A DNA stretch of 64,000 nucleotides, taken from Vibrio sp. CK2-1. GTDB taxonomy: Bacteria; Pseudomonadota; Gammaproteobacteria; Enterobacterales; Vibrionaceae. A program made the translations under genes and the position numbers. Of this stretch, positions 30,564-39,276 are shown piece after piece. The stretch lies in contig NZ_JAKKCJ010000006.1 in assembly GCF_021726515.1 (NCBI RefSeq), positions 107,387 through 171,386 on the forward strand, written 5' to 3'. The notes beneath the pieces were generated by a model. That model had not been told where the DNA came from and did not search any database. It saw nothing but the letters and a program-made list of their open reading frames with translations. How positions within the stretch are numbered: the first letter of the stretch is position 1; each line of letters starts with the position of its first letter.

Positions 30564-30601
30564 ATTATAAGAGGTTGGATGAATAAAGCAAACGTTTGCG
30601 T
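30564..30601 (-). promoter_or_regulatory. xanP promoter with PurR operator
   Basis: AAGCAAACGTTTGCGT at 30586-30601 matches the 16-bp PurR consensus (ANGCAANCGNTTNCNT) at every fixed position and is nearly palindromic. On the minus strand a TATAAT (plus-strand ATTATA, 30564-30569) sits about 50 bp ahead of the xanP start. The operator covers the place where the -35 would lie. Repression of purine uptake by PurR is the natural reading. Confidence 0.82.
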
Positions 30602-30607
30602 GTGGCA

Positions 30608-30899
30608 GGGAACGAGGTTCGGGGACGCTGCGCTAGGGAGCCGAAAAGATTGTTGCGAGTGGCGTGTTTCGTGTTGCGTGTAAAAGCGGACGCTAGAAGT
30701 GAACTGTTACCTTGAAAGCGACGTAGTGGCGTAGTTCAGGATCTTCTACAGCAATTGAGTTATTAAATCGCGGTAGGAGATTCCGTATCCTCTTCGCTTA
30801 GGCTCATGTGCGGAATGACAGGGTTTTATTGTTCTGTGAATATAAGCTTTTATCTTTTCCGAGTTACGAGCAACGAAGAGCCCGATAAACGAGAGCCGT
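30608..30899 (+). repeat. Composite repeat region between xanP and recG (copy 2 of a long direct repeat)
   Basis: Opens with GGGGACGCTGCGCTAGGGAG and TTGTTGCGAGT, then follows the copy at 28903-29137 for about 235 bp with scattered substitutions. It includes REP-like units at 30714-30750 and 30772-30819 and the right arm CCCGATAAACGAG. It lies just downstream of recG, upstream of xanP. Confidence 0.9.
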
Positions 30900-30907
30900 T
30901 TAATCCT

Positions 30908-32989
30908 TTACGCCTTCACATACTCACTACGCTCACCCAACCAACGCTCAACGATCGCTTTGGCATTGTTTGGATATTGCTGGTGGATGTGGCGAGCAAT
31001 ACGCTGTACTTCGGGGATTAGGTACTGATCGCGCAGTAAATCGGCGATTTTAAAATCCGCTACGCCTGTTTGCTTGGTGCCGAGTACTTCACCGGGGCCG
31101 CGGATTTCGAGATCTTTCTGGGCTATCACAAAACCATCGTTACTTTCACGTAGCACGCCGAGACGTTTTTGCGCGGTTTTCGACAGTGGTGCGTGATAAA
31201 GCAGCACACAAGAACTGGCCACCGAGCCACGTCCTACTCGGCCACGTAGCTGATGAAGCTGTGCTAAGCCTAAACGCTCAGGGTTTTCGATGATCATCAA
31301 ACTGGCGTTAGGTACATCGACCCCAACTTCAATCACGGTGGTGGCGACTAATAAATGTAACTCACCAGATTTAAATTGCTGCATCACTTGTTGCTTTTCG
31401 GCGGGCTTCATGCGGCCATGCACCAAACCAATGTTGAGTTCAGGTAGTTGGCGTTGCAATTCTTCCGCGGTATCGGCTGCGGCTTGAGCTTCCAACACTT
31501 CGGATTCATCAATTAAGGTACATACCCAGTAGGCTTGTTTACCTTCTTGGGCGCAGGCGATACGAACTCGTTCGATAATATCTTTACGGCGAGTATCAGC
31601 AATCGCGACGGTTTGAATCGGGGTTCGGCCGGGCGGTAGTTCATCAATAATAGAAGTTTCCAAATCGGCATAAGCGGTCATGGCAAGGGTGCGCGGAATG
31701 GGGGTTGCCGTCATGATCAGTTGATGAGGGTAACTACCTTGTCTTTTTCCTTTCTCGCGCAACTCTAAACGCTGGTGGACACCAAAGCGGTGCTGCTCAT
31801 CAATGATAACTAGCGCTAGATGATTAAATTCCACATGCTGCTGAAAAAGCGCGTGAGTACCCACTATCATCTTAGCTTCACCAGAGGCAATGCGCTCTAG
31901 CTGAGTTTGTTTGGCTTTACCGGTAAGTTTACCAGCCAACCAACCGACTGAAATACCGAGTGGCTCTAACCATTGGGCAAAATTAATCGCATGTTGTTCG
32001 GCTAATAACTCGGTCGGTGCCATCAATGCGACTTGATAACCTTGCTCTAATGCGTGAGTGGCTGCTAACACTGCAACCAGCGTTTTACCTGAGCCTACAT
32101 CGCCTTGCACTAAGCGCATCATTGGGTGTGGTTGTTGTAAGTCTTTTTCAATCTCACCGACTACACGAGCCTGAGCATTGGTTGGCGTAAAAGGCAGAGT
32201 GGCAAGTAGTTGTTGTTTAAGTTGACTACTACAACTGAGAGGCAATGACTGATCTTGTTGCCCTTTACTACGCACATCCAACATAGATAAATTTTGTGCG
32301 AGTAATTCTTCAATAATTAAGCGTCGTTGCGCTGGGTGCTTACCCAATTCAAACTGTTGCATATCAATGTCAGGCGAAGGGCGATGAATGGTATGCAGCG
32401 CTTGGTTTAAGGTAATTTGATGATCGTATAAACCGCTAGGCAGTAATTCTGTCACCGCAGAGCTATCTAATAATTCGAGCGCTTGGTCGGTTAAATTCTT
32501 GAGGGTATTTTGACGTAAGCCATCAGTAGCTGGATAAATTGGCGTTAAGCTTTGTTCCAACTGCGGCGCATCGCTGCCATTTAAAAAGTGATAGTCAGGG
32601 TGCATGATCTCAAGCCCCATATTGCCGCGTTTGATTTCACCATAAGCATACAGTGGACGACCTTCTGAAAAGTTGTTTTTCATGCCTGCATTAAAATTGA
32701 AAAAACGTAAAGTCAGTGTGCCATTGCCATCACTTACTTTAACTGTCAGCATTTTTTTTCGCCCAAAATGAGTATCGCAACTCATTACTCGACCTTGAAT
32801 AGCGACAAATAATCCGGCATGTAATTTGGCGATAGGATAGATACGAGTACGGTCTTCGTAGCGTAAAGGTAAATGAAACAGTAAATCTTGGATCGAATGC
32901 AAACCTATCTTGGCTAATTTTTCAGCCACCTTTGCCCCAACACCAGAAAGGGAGGTTAATGGTACCGCGGAAAGGATTTGTGGTTGCAT
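30908..32989 (-). CDS. recG: ATP-dependent DNA helicase RecG
   Basis: Branch-migrating helicase that remodels stalled forks and recombination intermediates, 693 residues. The N-terminal wedge/OB domain is followed by helicase motifs: Walker A GDVGSGKTLVA (about residues 294-304), DEQHRFG, TATPIPRTLAM, and the C-terminal QLRGRVGRG block. The length is normal. Its start is 24 bp from the 3' edge of a 7-bp tandem array. Confidence 0.97.
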   Translation of the reverse strand: MQPQILSAVPLTSLSGVGAKVAEKLAKIGLHSIQDLLFHLPLRYEDRTRIYPIAKLHAGLFVAIQGRVMSCDTHFGRKKMLTVKVSDGNGTLTLRFFNFNAGMKNNFSEGRPLYAYGEIKRGNMGLEIMHPDYHFLNGSDAPQLEQSLTPIYPATDGLRQNTLKNLTDQALELLDSSAVTELLPSGLYDHQITLNQALHTIHRPSPDIDMQQFELGKHPAQRRLIIEELLAQNLSMLDVRSKGQQDQSLPLSCSSQLKQQLLATLPFTPTNAQARVVGEIEKDLQQPHPMMRLVQGDVGSGKTLVAVLAATHALEQGYQVALMAPTELLAEQHAINFAQWLEPLGISVGWLAGKLTGKAKQTQLERIASGEAKMIVGTHALFQQHVEFNHLALVIIDEQHRFGVHQRLELREKGKRQGSYPHQLIMTATPIPRTLAMTAYADLETSIIDELPPGRTPIQTVAIADTRRKDIIERVRIACAQEGKQAYWVCTLIDESEVLEAQAAADTAEELQRQLPELNIGLVHGRMKPAEKQQVMQQFKSGELHLLVATTVIEVGVDVPNASLMIIENPERLGLAQLHQLRGRVGRGSVASSCVLLYHAPLSKTAQKRLGVLRESNDGFVIAQKDLEIRGPGEVLGTKQTGVADFKIADLLRDQYLIPEVQRIARHIHQQYPNNAKAIVERWLGERSEYVKA

Positions 32990-33016
32990 GTACGTTTCTC
33001 GTGTTTTGGAATAAAA

Positions 33017-33093
33017 GTTCCTAGTTCCTAGTTCCTAGTTCCTAGTTCCTAGTTCCTAGTTCCTAGTTCCTAGTTCCTAGTTCCTAGTTCCTA
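33017..33093 (+). repeat. Perfect 7-bp tandem array, 11 copies
   Basis: GTTCCTA repeated 11 times without error (77 bases), directly upstream of recG. The same word occurs singly or in pairs inside dispersed elements (CTAGAAACTAGGAACTC at 33237-33253 and 23335-23353). Confidence 0.97.
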
Positions 33094-33252
33094 GGTGCGG
33101 GTTACGAGGACGCTACGCTCGGGAGCCGAAGAGCGCACAACAGCGTTTGGTTGTGCGATACGAGAAGCGTGGAAAAGCTTTTTCTCGTAACTCGAAGCGA
33201 AGCGCACTCGGCTCTCGTAACTATCTTTTTCTTTTCCTAGAAACTAGGAACT
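33094..33252 (+). repeat. Dispersed intergenic element between lpxL and recG
   Basis: Carries GGACGCTACGCTCGGGAGCC, CGAAGCGAAGCGCACTCGGC and a terminal CCTAGAAACTAGGAACTC that is the inverse of the adjoining GTTCCTA array. The array and this segment therefore read as one expanded element. Confidence 0.8.
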
Positions 33253-34223
33253 CACTTATACCTAATCCCTTTCGGCTGCCCATCAGACATGGTCTTAAAG
33301 CGCTTATGCAGCCACATCCATTGATCGCCACCACGTAAGATGAGTTTCTCTATGGTTTTATTCATGAGGGTAGCGGCACCTTCTGGATCGCGTCGTGGGA
33401 AGGCTTCACTAATATCTTGCTCGATTCGGAAGTCATAACGAAAGCCGACTCTGAAACAAGACACAGGAAGTACCGCACATTTACTGGCATCGACTAATAC
33501 ACCCGTTCCTGACGTGGTACAGGCATCGGGTACCGCAAAAAAGGGTACAAATACCGCATTTTTAGGACCATAGTCATGATCTGGTAGATAGAATAACTTT
33601 TTGCCTCTGCGTAGAACTTTCAGCATACCTTTTACGTCTTTACGGTCGACCATAATGTTGCCGTTGCGAGTACGGCCCCAGTGCTGAATAAAGTTATACG
33701 CAGGGTTGTTGTGTGGACGGTAAACGCCATAACCCGGCGAGAATAAAGCGCAGCAGCGAGCGGTTAACTCAACATTCAGTGCATGAACACCGCAGATTAG
33801 AGTACCGCGACCTTGGTCTTCGAAATGAGTAAGACGATCAACATGATAGTAGCCTACACGCTTTTTTAAACGCCAATCTGGCCAGAACCAAGCAATCGCG
33901 CTTTCAAAGATCGCAAAGCCGGTATTCTTGAAGTTTTCCTTAACTACATAATCACGACGAGTCTGGCTGATTTCTGGAAAGCATAGCTCAAGATTACGTT
34001 GGGCGACTTTCACGCGCTTCTTAACGATAAACATCGATAAGTAACCCAGTGAACGGCCAACACAATATAGAACGCGATACGGTAAAACATTAACAAGCAA
34101 AGCGATAAAACCAAAGCCGAGCCAAACGCCCCAATATTTAGGGTGTAGCAGGCTAAGTGAAAACTTCGGTGGCACAAAATTGACCAGAGATTCCTCTTTT
34201 TGGGATGTATTTTTATCGGTCAT
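33252..34223 (-). CDS. lpxL: Kdo2-lipid IVA lauroyl-type acyltransferase LpxL
   Basis: Inner-membrane late acyltransferase of lipid A synthesis, 323 residues. It has an N-terminal membrane anchor (about residues 33-55) and the catalytic HX4E motif as HALNVE (about residues 148-153). FSLSLLHPKYWGVWLGFG, NLELCFPE and DRKDVKGMLK closely resemble E. coli LpxL. It lies beside slmA, as in V. cholerae. A second family member of the LpxM type is at 57502-58476. Confidence 0.9.
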   Translation of the reverse strand: MTDKNTSQKEESLVNFVPPKFSLSLLHPKYWGVWLGFGFIALLVNVLPYRVLYCVGRSLGYLSMFIVKKRVKVAQRNLELCFPEISQTRRDYVVKENFKNTGFAIFESAIAWFWPDWRLKKRVGYYHVDRLTHFEDQGRGTLICGVHALNVELTARCCALFSPGYGVYRPHNNPAYNFIQHWGRTRNGNIMVDRKDVKGMLKVLRRGKKLFYLPDHDYGPKNAVFVPFFAVPDACTTSGTGVLVDASKCAVLPVSCFRVGFRYDFRIEQDISEAFPRRDPEGAATLMNKTIEKLILRGGDQWMWLHKRFKTMSDGQPKGIRYK

Positions 34224-34265
34224 TCATTTCTCTCTAAAATTATGCGTAATGATGGTTAAAAGATT

Positions 34266-34382
34266 TACGAATCTCGGGCACTTCGTTTCTCGTGACTCGT
34301 TGCTCGAAATGATTCCGACTCTGCAATCGCTGTTATCTTTTTCGAGAAACAAGCAGCGCAGCGGCCGAGTAACGAGTCTCGT
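34266..34382 (+). repeat. Dispersed intergenic element between slmA and lpxL
   Basis: Left words TCTCGGGCACTTCGTTTCTC and CTCGTTGCTCG, centre GTTATCTTTTTCGAG, right arm AAGCAGCGCAGCGGCCGAGT then AACGAGTCTCG. The arms are imperfect inverted repeats. Confidence 0.8.
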
Positions 34383-34386
34383 TCTT

Positions 34387-34977
34387 TTATTCCATCTGCG
34401 CCTTTAACAACGCCCAATACTGCTCAAAGTTTTCCGTTGGTTGGTATTTAAAATCCGAGCGCACAAAGCGATTTAAGCTACCTTCGACTTGACCTAATAA
34501 CTGAGCAGCTAGAATCGATTCATCAACCGGGAAGCTTTTACCTTCGCGAATTTGACGTTCACGCAGGATTTGGCGTAGTTGAGTTTCAATACGATCAAAC
34601 AATTGATTAATACGGCTACGTAGGCGCTCATTTTCAAACATCAATGCGTGACCAGACATGATACGAGATAAGCCTGGGTTACGCTCAGCAAAGGCTAATA
34701 ATAATTGTAGGACCAAACGAATGCGCTTCAAGGTGTCTTTTTCTTCGGCTAAAATTCGGTTGATGCGTGATAACAAGGCATCTTCAATAAACTCAATTAA
34801 GCCTTCAAACATACGTGCTTTACTTGGAAAGTGACGATAAAGCGCCGCTTCTGAAACCCCAACTTGTTTCGCTAATTTCGCAGTAGTAATACGCGAGGCA
34901 CCATCTGTTGACTCTAACATTTGCGCCAATGCCTGAAGGATCTCTTCACGACGATTATGTTTTTTTGGCCCTGCCAT
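34387..34977 (-). CDS. slmA: Nucleoid occlusion factor SlmA
   Basis: TetR-family DNA-binding protein that blocks FtsZ ring assembly over the nucleoid, 196 residues. The N-terminal helix-turn-helix ([32 protein letters not shown]) spans about residues 25-56. It lies between lpxL and dut, as expected in gammaproteobacteria. Confidence 0.96.
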   Translation of the reverse strand: MAGPKKHNRREEILQALAQMLESTDGASRITTAKLAKQVGVSEAALYRHFPSKARMFEGLIEFIEDALLSRINRILAEEKDTLKRIRLVLQLLLAFAERNPGLSRIMSGHALMFENERLRSRINQLFDRIETQLRQILRERQIREGKSFPVDESILAAQLLGQVEGSLNRFVRSDFKYQPTENFEQYWALLKAQME

Positions 34978-35002
34978 GGTTTTTCCTTGTTTTATCTTAT
35001 CG

Positions 35003-35133
35003 TTTTTCGAGCGCTACGCTTCTAGTCTCTCGTTTCTCGAGGTTATGTGACTTAAGTTGAACTGAGATAGTAGTGGTAAGAGCGCGAGTCTATACCTAGT
35101 TACGAGGAGCGAAGCGCCCTAGACACGAGCTTC
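35003..35133 (+). repeat. Dispersed intergenic element between dut and slmA
   Basis: CGAGCGCTACGCTTCTAGTC and CTCGTTTCTCGAG on the left, GGAGCGAAGCGCCCTAGACA then CGAGCTTCGG on the right. It is placed between two genes of the same strand. Confidence 0.75.
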
Positions 35134-35139
35134 GGCTTT

Positions 35140-35598
35140 TTATTTCTTCCCCGAATGCCCAAACCCACCTTCACCACGTTCTGTGGCATCAAAATCTTCT
35201 ACGATATTAAATTCAGCTTGCACGACTGGCACAAAAACCAATTGCGCAATGCGGTCGCCAGGTTCAATAGTAAAAGTATCTTGGCCGCGATTCCAGACTG
35301 AAACCATTAATTGGCCTTGGTAGTCTGAATCAATTAAGCCGACTAAATTGCCGAGCACAATACCATGTTTATGGCCTAAACCAGAACGAGGAAGGATAGT
35401 TGCCGCTAGACTAGGATCATTAATATGAATGGCAAGGCCGGTTGGAACGAGGTGAGTTTGTCCCGGTTCAACGGTTAGCGCTTCATCTAAACAAGCGCGT
35501 AAATCCAAGCCAGCAGAGCCTTCAGTTGCGTAGGCCGGTAGCGGGAATTGCTTGCCGATACGGCTATCTAATACTTTTAAATCAATCTTCTTCGTCAT
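35140..35598 (-). CDS. dut: Deoxyuridine 5'-triphosphate nucleotidohydrolase Dut
   Basis: Trimeric dUTPase that converts dUTP to dUMP and keeps uracil out of DNA, 152 residues. All five family motifs are visible, including [21 protein letters not shown] and the C-terminal [16 protein letters not shown] loop ([14 protein letters not shown]). It overlaps nothing and follows coaBC by 15 bp on the minus strand, probably as an operon. Confidence 0.97.
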   Translation of the reverse strand: MTKKIDLKVLDSRIGKQFPLPAYATEGSAGLDLRACLDEALTVEPGQTHLVPTGLAIHINDPSLAATILPRSGLGHKHGIVLGNLVGLIDSDYQGQLMVSVWNRGQDTFTIEPGDRIAQLVFVPVVQAEFNIVEDFDATERGEGGFGHSGKK

Positions 35599-35613
35599 GT
35601 TTAATGTCTTCTT

Positions 35614-36843
35614 TTACTGATTAAATTGTTCGGCAATAATGTTAAGCAACTGCTTGGCTAATTGCGCCTTGCTTGCAGTGGCTAAAGCTTGCTCGCCACC
35701 ATTCCAATATAAATGTAAGGCGTTGTCGTTACTGTTAAAGCCTAACCCCGCGACGGAAACATCATTGGCGCAGATGAGATCTAAATTTTTCTTTTTCAGT
35801 TTACCGCGAGCATATTGTTCGACATCTTGAGTTTCAGCGGCAAAGCCTACGGTAAATGGACGCTGTTTTGTTAGCGCGGCAACCGAGGCTACGATATCCG
35901 GGTTTTTCACCATGTTGATCTGCATGTGATCGTTATCGGAGGTTTTTTTGATTTTCTGCTCCGCGACGTTACTTGGTCGATAATCGGCAACTGCCGCACA
36001 GCTGATGAAAATATTATTGATTACCGCATGTTCCATCGCAGCCTGGTGCATTTGCTCTGCGCTTTCAACATCAATACGGGTGACGTTGGCAGGTGTCGCT
36101 AATGCTACTGGGCCGCTGATTAATGTCACTTCTGCGCCCATATTGGCGGCGGCTTCTGCAATCGCAAAGCCCATTTTACCTGAGCTGTGGTTGGAAATAT
36201 AACGCACCGGATCGATGGCTTCGCGAGTTGGGCCTGCGGTAATCGTGAGTTTAATATTTTGTAGAGGTTTAGGGCCAAAGAAGGCCTCACAATGGGCGAC
36301 CAGTTCCATCGGTTCTAGCATGCGACCGTAACCCACATCACCACATGCTTGTTGTCCTGCAGCAGGCCCCCAAATCATCATGCCACGCTGAGTTAAAATG
36401 GATAGATTGTCTTGGGTGGCTACATTGGCATACATTTGCTGGTTCATCGCCGGAGCCACCGCTATCGGAGCGTTAGAGGCTAGAATTAATGTAGTCAGTA
36501 AGTCGTTGCCCATGCCGGCACGCATTCTGGCAATTAAATCGGCAGTGGCAGGTGCAAGTAAAATTAAATCGGCCCATTTTGCTAATTCAATATGGCCCAT
36601 TGAAGCTTCCGCGGCAGGATCTAACAAACTATCGGAAACAGGGCGTCCTGAAACGGCTTGCATGGTCAGTGGAGTAATAAATTCTTTGGCCGCTGGCGTC
36701 ATCACCACTTGAACTTGTGCTCCGCGTTCAATGAGGCGACGGGTGAGGTCAGCACATTTGTAAGCCGCAATACCACCACTGATCCCTAATAGGATTTTTT
36801 TTCCTGCTAAGCTATTTTTTCCTACCAAGCTTTGTTCAATCAC
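35614..36843 (-). CDS. coaBC: Bifunctional phosphopantothenoylcysteine decarboxylase / synthetase CoaBC
   Basis: Two-step coenzyme A enzyme, 409 residues. The N-terminal CoaC flavoprotein domain ([18 protein letters not shown], catalytic Cys in [15 protein letters not shown]) is followed by the CoaB synthetase domain ([38 protein letters not shown], and the later KNPDIVA). It is divergent from radC. Confidence 0.96.
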   Translation of the reverse strand: MIEQSLVGKNSLAGKKILLGISGGIAAYKCADLTRRLIERGAQVQVVMTPAAKEFITPLTMQAVSGRPVSDSLLDPAAEASMGHIELAKWADLILLAPATADLIARMRAGMGNDLLTTLILASNAPIAVAPAMNQQMYANVATQDNLSILTQRGMMIWGPAAGQQACGDVGYGRMLEPMELVAHCEAFFGPKPLQNIKLTITAGPTREAIDPVRYISNHSSGKMGFAIAEAAANMGAEVTLISGPVALATPANVTRIDVESAEQMHQAAMEHAVINNIFISCAAVADYRPSNVAEQKIKKTSDNDHMQINMVKNPDIVASVAALTKQRPFTVGFAAETQDVEQYARGKLKKKNLDLICANDVSVAGLGFNSNDNALHLYWNGGEQALATASKAQLAKQLLNIIAEQFNQ

Positions 36844-37167
36844 AATAACTGTACCTGATTTAAATGAAGTTAGGCTTCAATTGACATGATTTACGTCCTT
36901 TTGCTTTCTTAATATTACTCGCTAGAAAGCACTAAAAGGGAATGTCACCATGAAGTCGATGGGTATAAGTTACCATAAGTTTATAAATTGAGAATAATTC
37001 AGCATCGATAAACTGCTTTTAGGTAACTTCGAGCCAATTAACATTTTGATTGTAACCTTTTTTTCGCTCACCCATTGTTAAGATCTTATCGGTTTTTTCG
37101 CTTTATCTATTTGAATGCTGGGAGAAAGCTTGTTGTTATCGAGTTTTGCTCAATATAAGCCTTTATC
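36844..37167. other. coaBC/radC divergent intergenic region
   Basis: 324 bp without a gene between divergent starts. It must hold promoters for both directions, but no clear -35/-10 pair or known operator was identified. This is one of the few long gaps in the window that lacks the dispersed repeat. Confidence 0.4.
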
Positions 37168-37842
37168 ATGTCTTTAAAACTACTGCCTGAAGAATCTCGC
37201 CCTCGTGAAAAATTGCTCGCACGAGGCCCTCAATCGCTATCGGATGCGGAATTATTAGCGATTTTTCTACGTACCGGCCTACAAGGTATGAACGCGATAG
37301 AACTCGCTGACCACTTATTAAAAGAGTTTGGTTCACTACGTGCGCTGCTTTCTTCCTCACAACAGCAATTTTGCTCCCATAAAGGACTAGGCAGTGCCAA
37401 GTTCGCTCAGTTGCAAGCCGTAGTTGAAATGACTAAGCGTTATTTAGCTGAAACCATCAAACGTGGCGATGCGTTAACCAGCCCTGAACACACCAAACAT
37501 TATCTTAGTAGTGTACTGCGAGATCGTCATCGAGAAGCCTTCTACGTTTTGTTTTTAGATAACCAGAACCGAGTGATCAGCGATGAAGTCATGTTCGAAG
37601 GCACGATTGATGCGGCTTCAGTGTACCCAAGAGAAGTCGTCAAACGAGCCATGCACCACAACGCTGCTGCTTTAATTCTCGCCCACAACCACCCATCTGG
37701 AATTGCCGAACCGAGCGATGCCGACCGAAGAATCACCCGCCGTTTAGTTGAAGCAATGGGATTGGTGGATATACGAATACTGGATCATTTTGTCATTGGT
37801 GATGGGGAAGTAGTGTCGTTTGCGGAAAGGGGGTGGATGTGA
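37168..37842 (+). CDS. radC: RadC family JAB-domain protein
   Basis: 224-residue protein with a helix-hairpin-helix-like N-terminal part ([13 protein letters not shown]) and a C-terminal JAB/MPN metalloprotease-like domain with the metal motif [16 protein letters not shown] (about residues 171-186). It has long been called a DNA repair protein, but its biochemical role is unsettled. It usually sits next to rpmB; here a repeat and a small gene intervene. Confidence 0.93.
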   Translation: MSLKLLPEESRPREKLLARGPQSLSDAELLAIFLRTGLQGMNAIELADHLLKEFGSLRALLSSSQQQFCSHKGLGSAKFAQLQAVVEMTKRYLAETIKRGDALTSPEHTKHYLSSVLRDRHREAFYVLFLDNQNRVISDEVMFEGTIDAASVYPREVVKRAMHHNAAALILAHNHPSGIAEPSDADRRITRRLVEAMGLVDIRILDHFVIGDGEVVSFAERGWM

Positions 37843-37847
37843 GCGCG

Positions 37848-37910
37848 TGAAGCTCGTGATTAGGGCGCTTCGCTTCTCGTATTTCGGAAAAGACACTAGG
37901 AATCTCAATT
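37848..37910 (+). repeat. Dispersed intergenic element (left-arm type) after radC
   Basis: TTAGGGCGCTTCGCTTCTCG plus CTCGTGA and CGGAAAAGACACTAGGAATC. It lies just upstream of the four-helix-bundle gene. Confidence 0.75.
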
Positions 37911-37930
37911 AACTAATAGATAGGGCGATT

Positions 37931-38287
37931 ATGCGGTATGAAAAACTAAGGGTATGGCAATTTAGCTTTGACCTTACCAAGAAAATCTATAAACAATCAG
38001 AGAAATGGAAAGATTACGGTTTAAAAGATCAAATTCGCAGAGCCACTGTGTCCATAGTATCGAATATCGCGGAAGGAGAAGAGAGGCAAACATTAAAAGA
38101 GTCCATTAGGTTTCTTTATATTGCCAAAGGTTCGGCAGGAGAAGTGTTAACTCAATTAATGCTTGCTCGTGAATTTGGATATCTTGATGATGAAGTGGCA
38201 GATGAGTATGAACTACTCGTACGTGATATTTCTAAGATGCTAGCTGGTCTTATTAGTTCTAGAGTGATTAAGATAAAAATAGGTTAA
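37931..38287 (+). CDS. Four helix bundle protein (23S rRNA intervening-sequence / S23 family)
   Basis: 118-residue protein with the family pattern LRVWQFSFDLTKKIYK near the start, LKDQIRRATVSIVSNIAEGE in the middle and FLYIAKGSAGEVLTQL later. These predict four amphipathic helices, as in proteins encoded in 23S rRNA intervening sequences and related to the Avd protein of diversity-generating retroelements. The cellular function is not known. It is flanked by dispersed repeats on both sides and interrupts the usual radC-rpmB neighbourhood, which suggests an acquired cassette. Confidence 0.88.
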   Translation: MRYEKLRVWQFSFDLTKKIYKQSEKWKDYGLKDQIRRATVSIVSNIAEGEERQTLKESIRFLYIAKGSAGEVLTQLMLAREFGYLDDEVADEYELLVRDISKMLAGLISSRVIKIKIG

Positions 38288-38336
38288 AGATGAAAATTCT
38301 TTACGAGATATAACGCTGTTTCTTATCGCTTTTTTT

Positions 38337-38380
38337 CTTTTTCGAGCCACGAGCCACGAGATTCCGAGAGACGATTACTC
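38337..38380 (+). repeat. Dispersed element fragment with GAGCCAC heptads
   Basis: CGAGCCACGAGCCACGAGAT shows two consecutive 7-bp GAGCCAC units followed by GATTCCGAGAGACGA. It is a short intermediate between the dispersed elements and the perfect heptad arrays. Confidence 0.7.
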
Positions 38381-38544
38381 TTTTATTAAAAAAATCACTT
38401 AGCTTTTGCCGAAAATCTGCTACAATCCGCGCACTAATTTTATAGAACCTTATTCAGCTCTGTGTTCTTGTGCAAAAAAAGCGTTTAAAAACTGCTCTGT
38501 TCAAAAAAAGATCGTGTTTTTCCTAAAAAGGATCCGCACAGGTC

Positions 38545-38573
38545 TTGAGCAATGCATGTCAAGTTAGTATAAT
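38545..38573 (+). promoter_or_regulatory. rpmB-rpmG promoter
   Basis: TTGAGC (38545-38550), a 17-base spacer and TATAAT (38568-38573) form a good sigma-70 promoter about 92 bp ahead of rpmB. It is followed by GCGCGACC, a GC-rich discriminator typical of growth-rate or stringently controlled ribosomal promoters. Confidence 0.85.
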
Positions 38574-38588
38574 GCGCGACCTTTGATA

Positions 38589-38630
38589 GCCTTGGTATGG
38601 TTTTTTCCATAGCGGTTTTTGCCCCAAGGT
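38589..38630 (+). promoter_or_regulatory. Candidate structured 5' leader of rpmB
   Basis: CCTTGG (38590-38595) can pair with CCAAGG (38624-38629). Inside, TATGG (38596-38600) pairs with CCATA (38607-38611) across a T6 loop, and a weaker GG/CC pair can form in the remaining segment. A folded leader between promoter and start could be a ribosomal-protein autoregulation site. This is inference from pairing alone. Confidence 0.4.
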
Positions 38631-38664
38631 GATATCGAGCTGAAACGATTTGGAGAAGACATTC

Positions 38665-38901
38665 ATGTCCCGAGTATGCCAAGTAACTGGTAAGCGTCCT
38701 GTAACGGGTAACAACCGTTCACACGCACGAAATGCTACCAAGCGTCGTTTTCTGCCGAACCTACAAACTCACCGTTTTTGGGTCGAAAGCGAAAAACGCT
38801 TTGTTAAACTACGTCTAACTGCTAAGGGTATGCGTATTATTGATAAGAAAGGCATCGATGCTGTTCTTGTTGATATCCGTGCTCGTGGCGAGAACGTATA
38901 A
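38665..38901 (+). CDS. rpmB: 50S ribosomal protein L28
   Basis: 78-residue protein of the large ribosomal subunit, beginning [20 protein letters not shown] with the typical basic composition. The ATG at 38665 is chosen (an in-frame start 15 bases earlier adds MEKTF and lacks family support), with GGAGAAG about 9 bases ahead. It is followed after 13 bp by rpmG in the standard L28-L33 operon. Confidence 0.97.
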   Translation: MSRVCQVTGKRPVTGNNRSHARNATKRRFLPNLQTHRFWVESEKRFVKLRLTAKGMRIIDKKGIDAVLVDIRARGENV

Positions 38902-38914
38902 GAGGAATTGAACA

Positions 38915-39082
38915 ATGGCTAAAGGCATTCGTGAGAAAATCCGTCTAGTATCATCTGCTGGAACAGGTCACTTCTACACAACTGACAAAAACAAACGTAA
39001 CATGCCAGGCAAATTTGAGATCAAGAAATTTGATCCAGTAGTTCGCCAACACGTTATGTACAAAGAAGCTAAAATCAAGTAA
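38915..39082 (+). CDS. rpmG: 50S ribosomal protein L33
   Basis: 55-residue ribosomal protein, translated [20 protein letters not shown] and ending [25 protein letters not shown] precedes the ATG. No zinc-binding CxxC pairs are present, so it is the zinc-free form, as usual in gammaproteobacteria. It is co-transcribed with rpmB and ends at the terminator 39107-39140. Confidence 0.97.
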   Translation: MAKGIREKIRLVSSAGTGHFYTTDKNKRNMPGKFEIKKFDPVVRQHVMYKEAKIK

Positions 39083-39106
39083 TTGGTTTTTCTCTTTAGA
39101 AATTGA

Positions 39107-39140
39107 AAACCCAGACTGCTTCGGTAGGCTGGGTTTTTTT
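39107..39140 (+). terminator. Intrinsic terminator of rpmB-rpmG
   Basis: AACCCAG-ACTGC-TTCG-GTAGG-CTGGGTT followed by a T-run. This is a classic UUCG-loop hairpin, 24 bp after the rpmG stop. The dispersed repeat begins right at its T-tract. Confidence 0.95.
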
Positions 39141-39219
39141 CGTTGCTCGTCGCTAGGGCGCTTCGCTTCTTGTTACTCGAGCCACGAGCAGCGAAGCGCC
39201 CGATAAACGAGATTCGAAC
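39138..39219 (+). repeat. Dispersed intergenic element, compact complete copy
   Basis: Shows both arms with almost no centre: left TAGGGCGCTTCGCTTCTTGT (39154-39173) and right GAGCAGCGAAGCGCCCGATA (39186-39205) followed by AACGAGATTCG. The arms are reverse complements with few mismatches, so the transcript would form a long hairpin. This is the clearest example from which to define the family. Confidence 0.9.
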
Positions 39220-39276
39220 GCTTTCCCTCTTTCCCGTATAATCTCCCTGCCCCACATACACACTCAAGGACGATTT

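Noticed and set aside
33017..33093. Possible CRISPR array
   Set aside because: The 7-bp units (also at 44307 and 58526) are contiguous with no unique spacers, and no cas genes are present. They are simple tandem repeats.
37931..38287. Diversity-generating retroelement suggested by the Avd-like four-helix-bundle protein
   Set aside because: No reverse transcriptase, template repeat or variable repeat was seen nearby. The small protein alone is far more often found without such a system.
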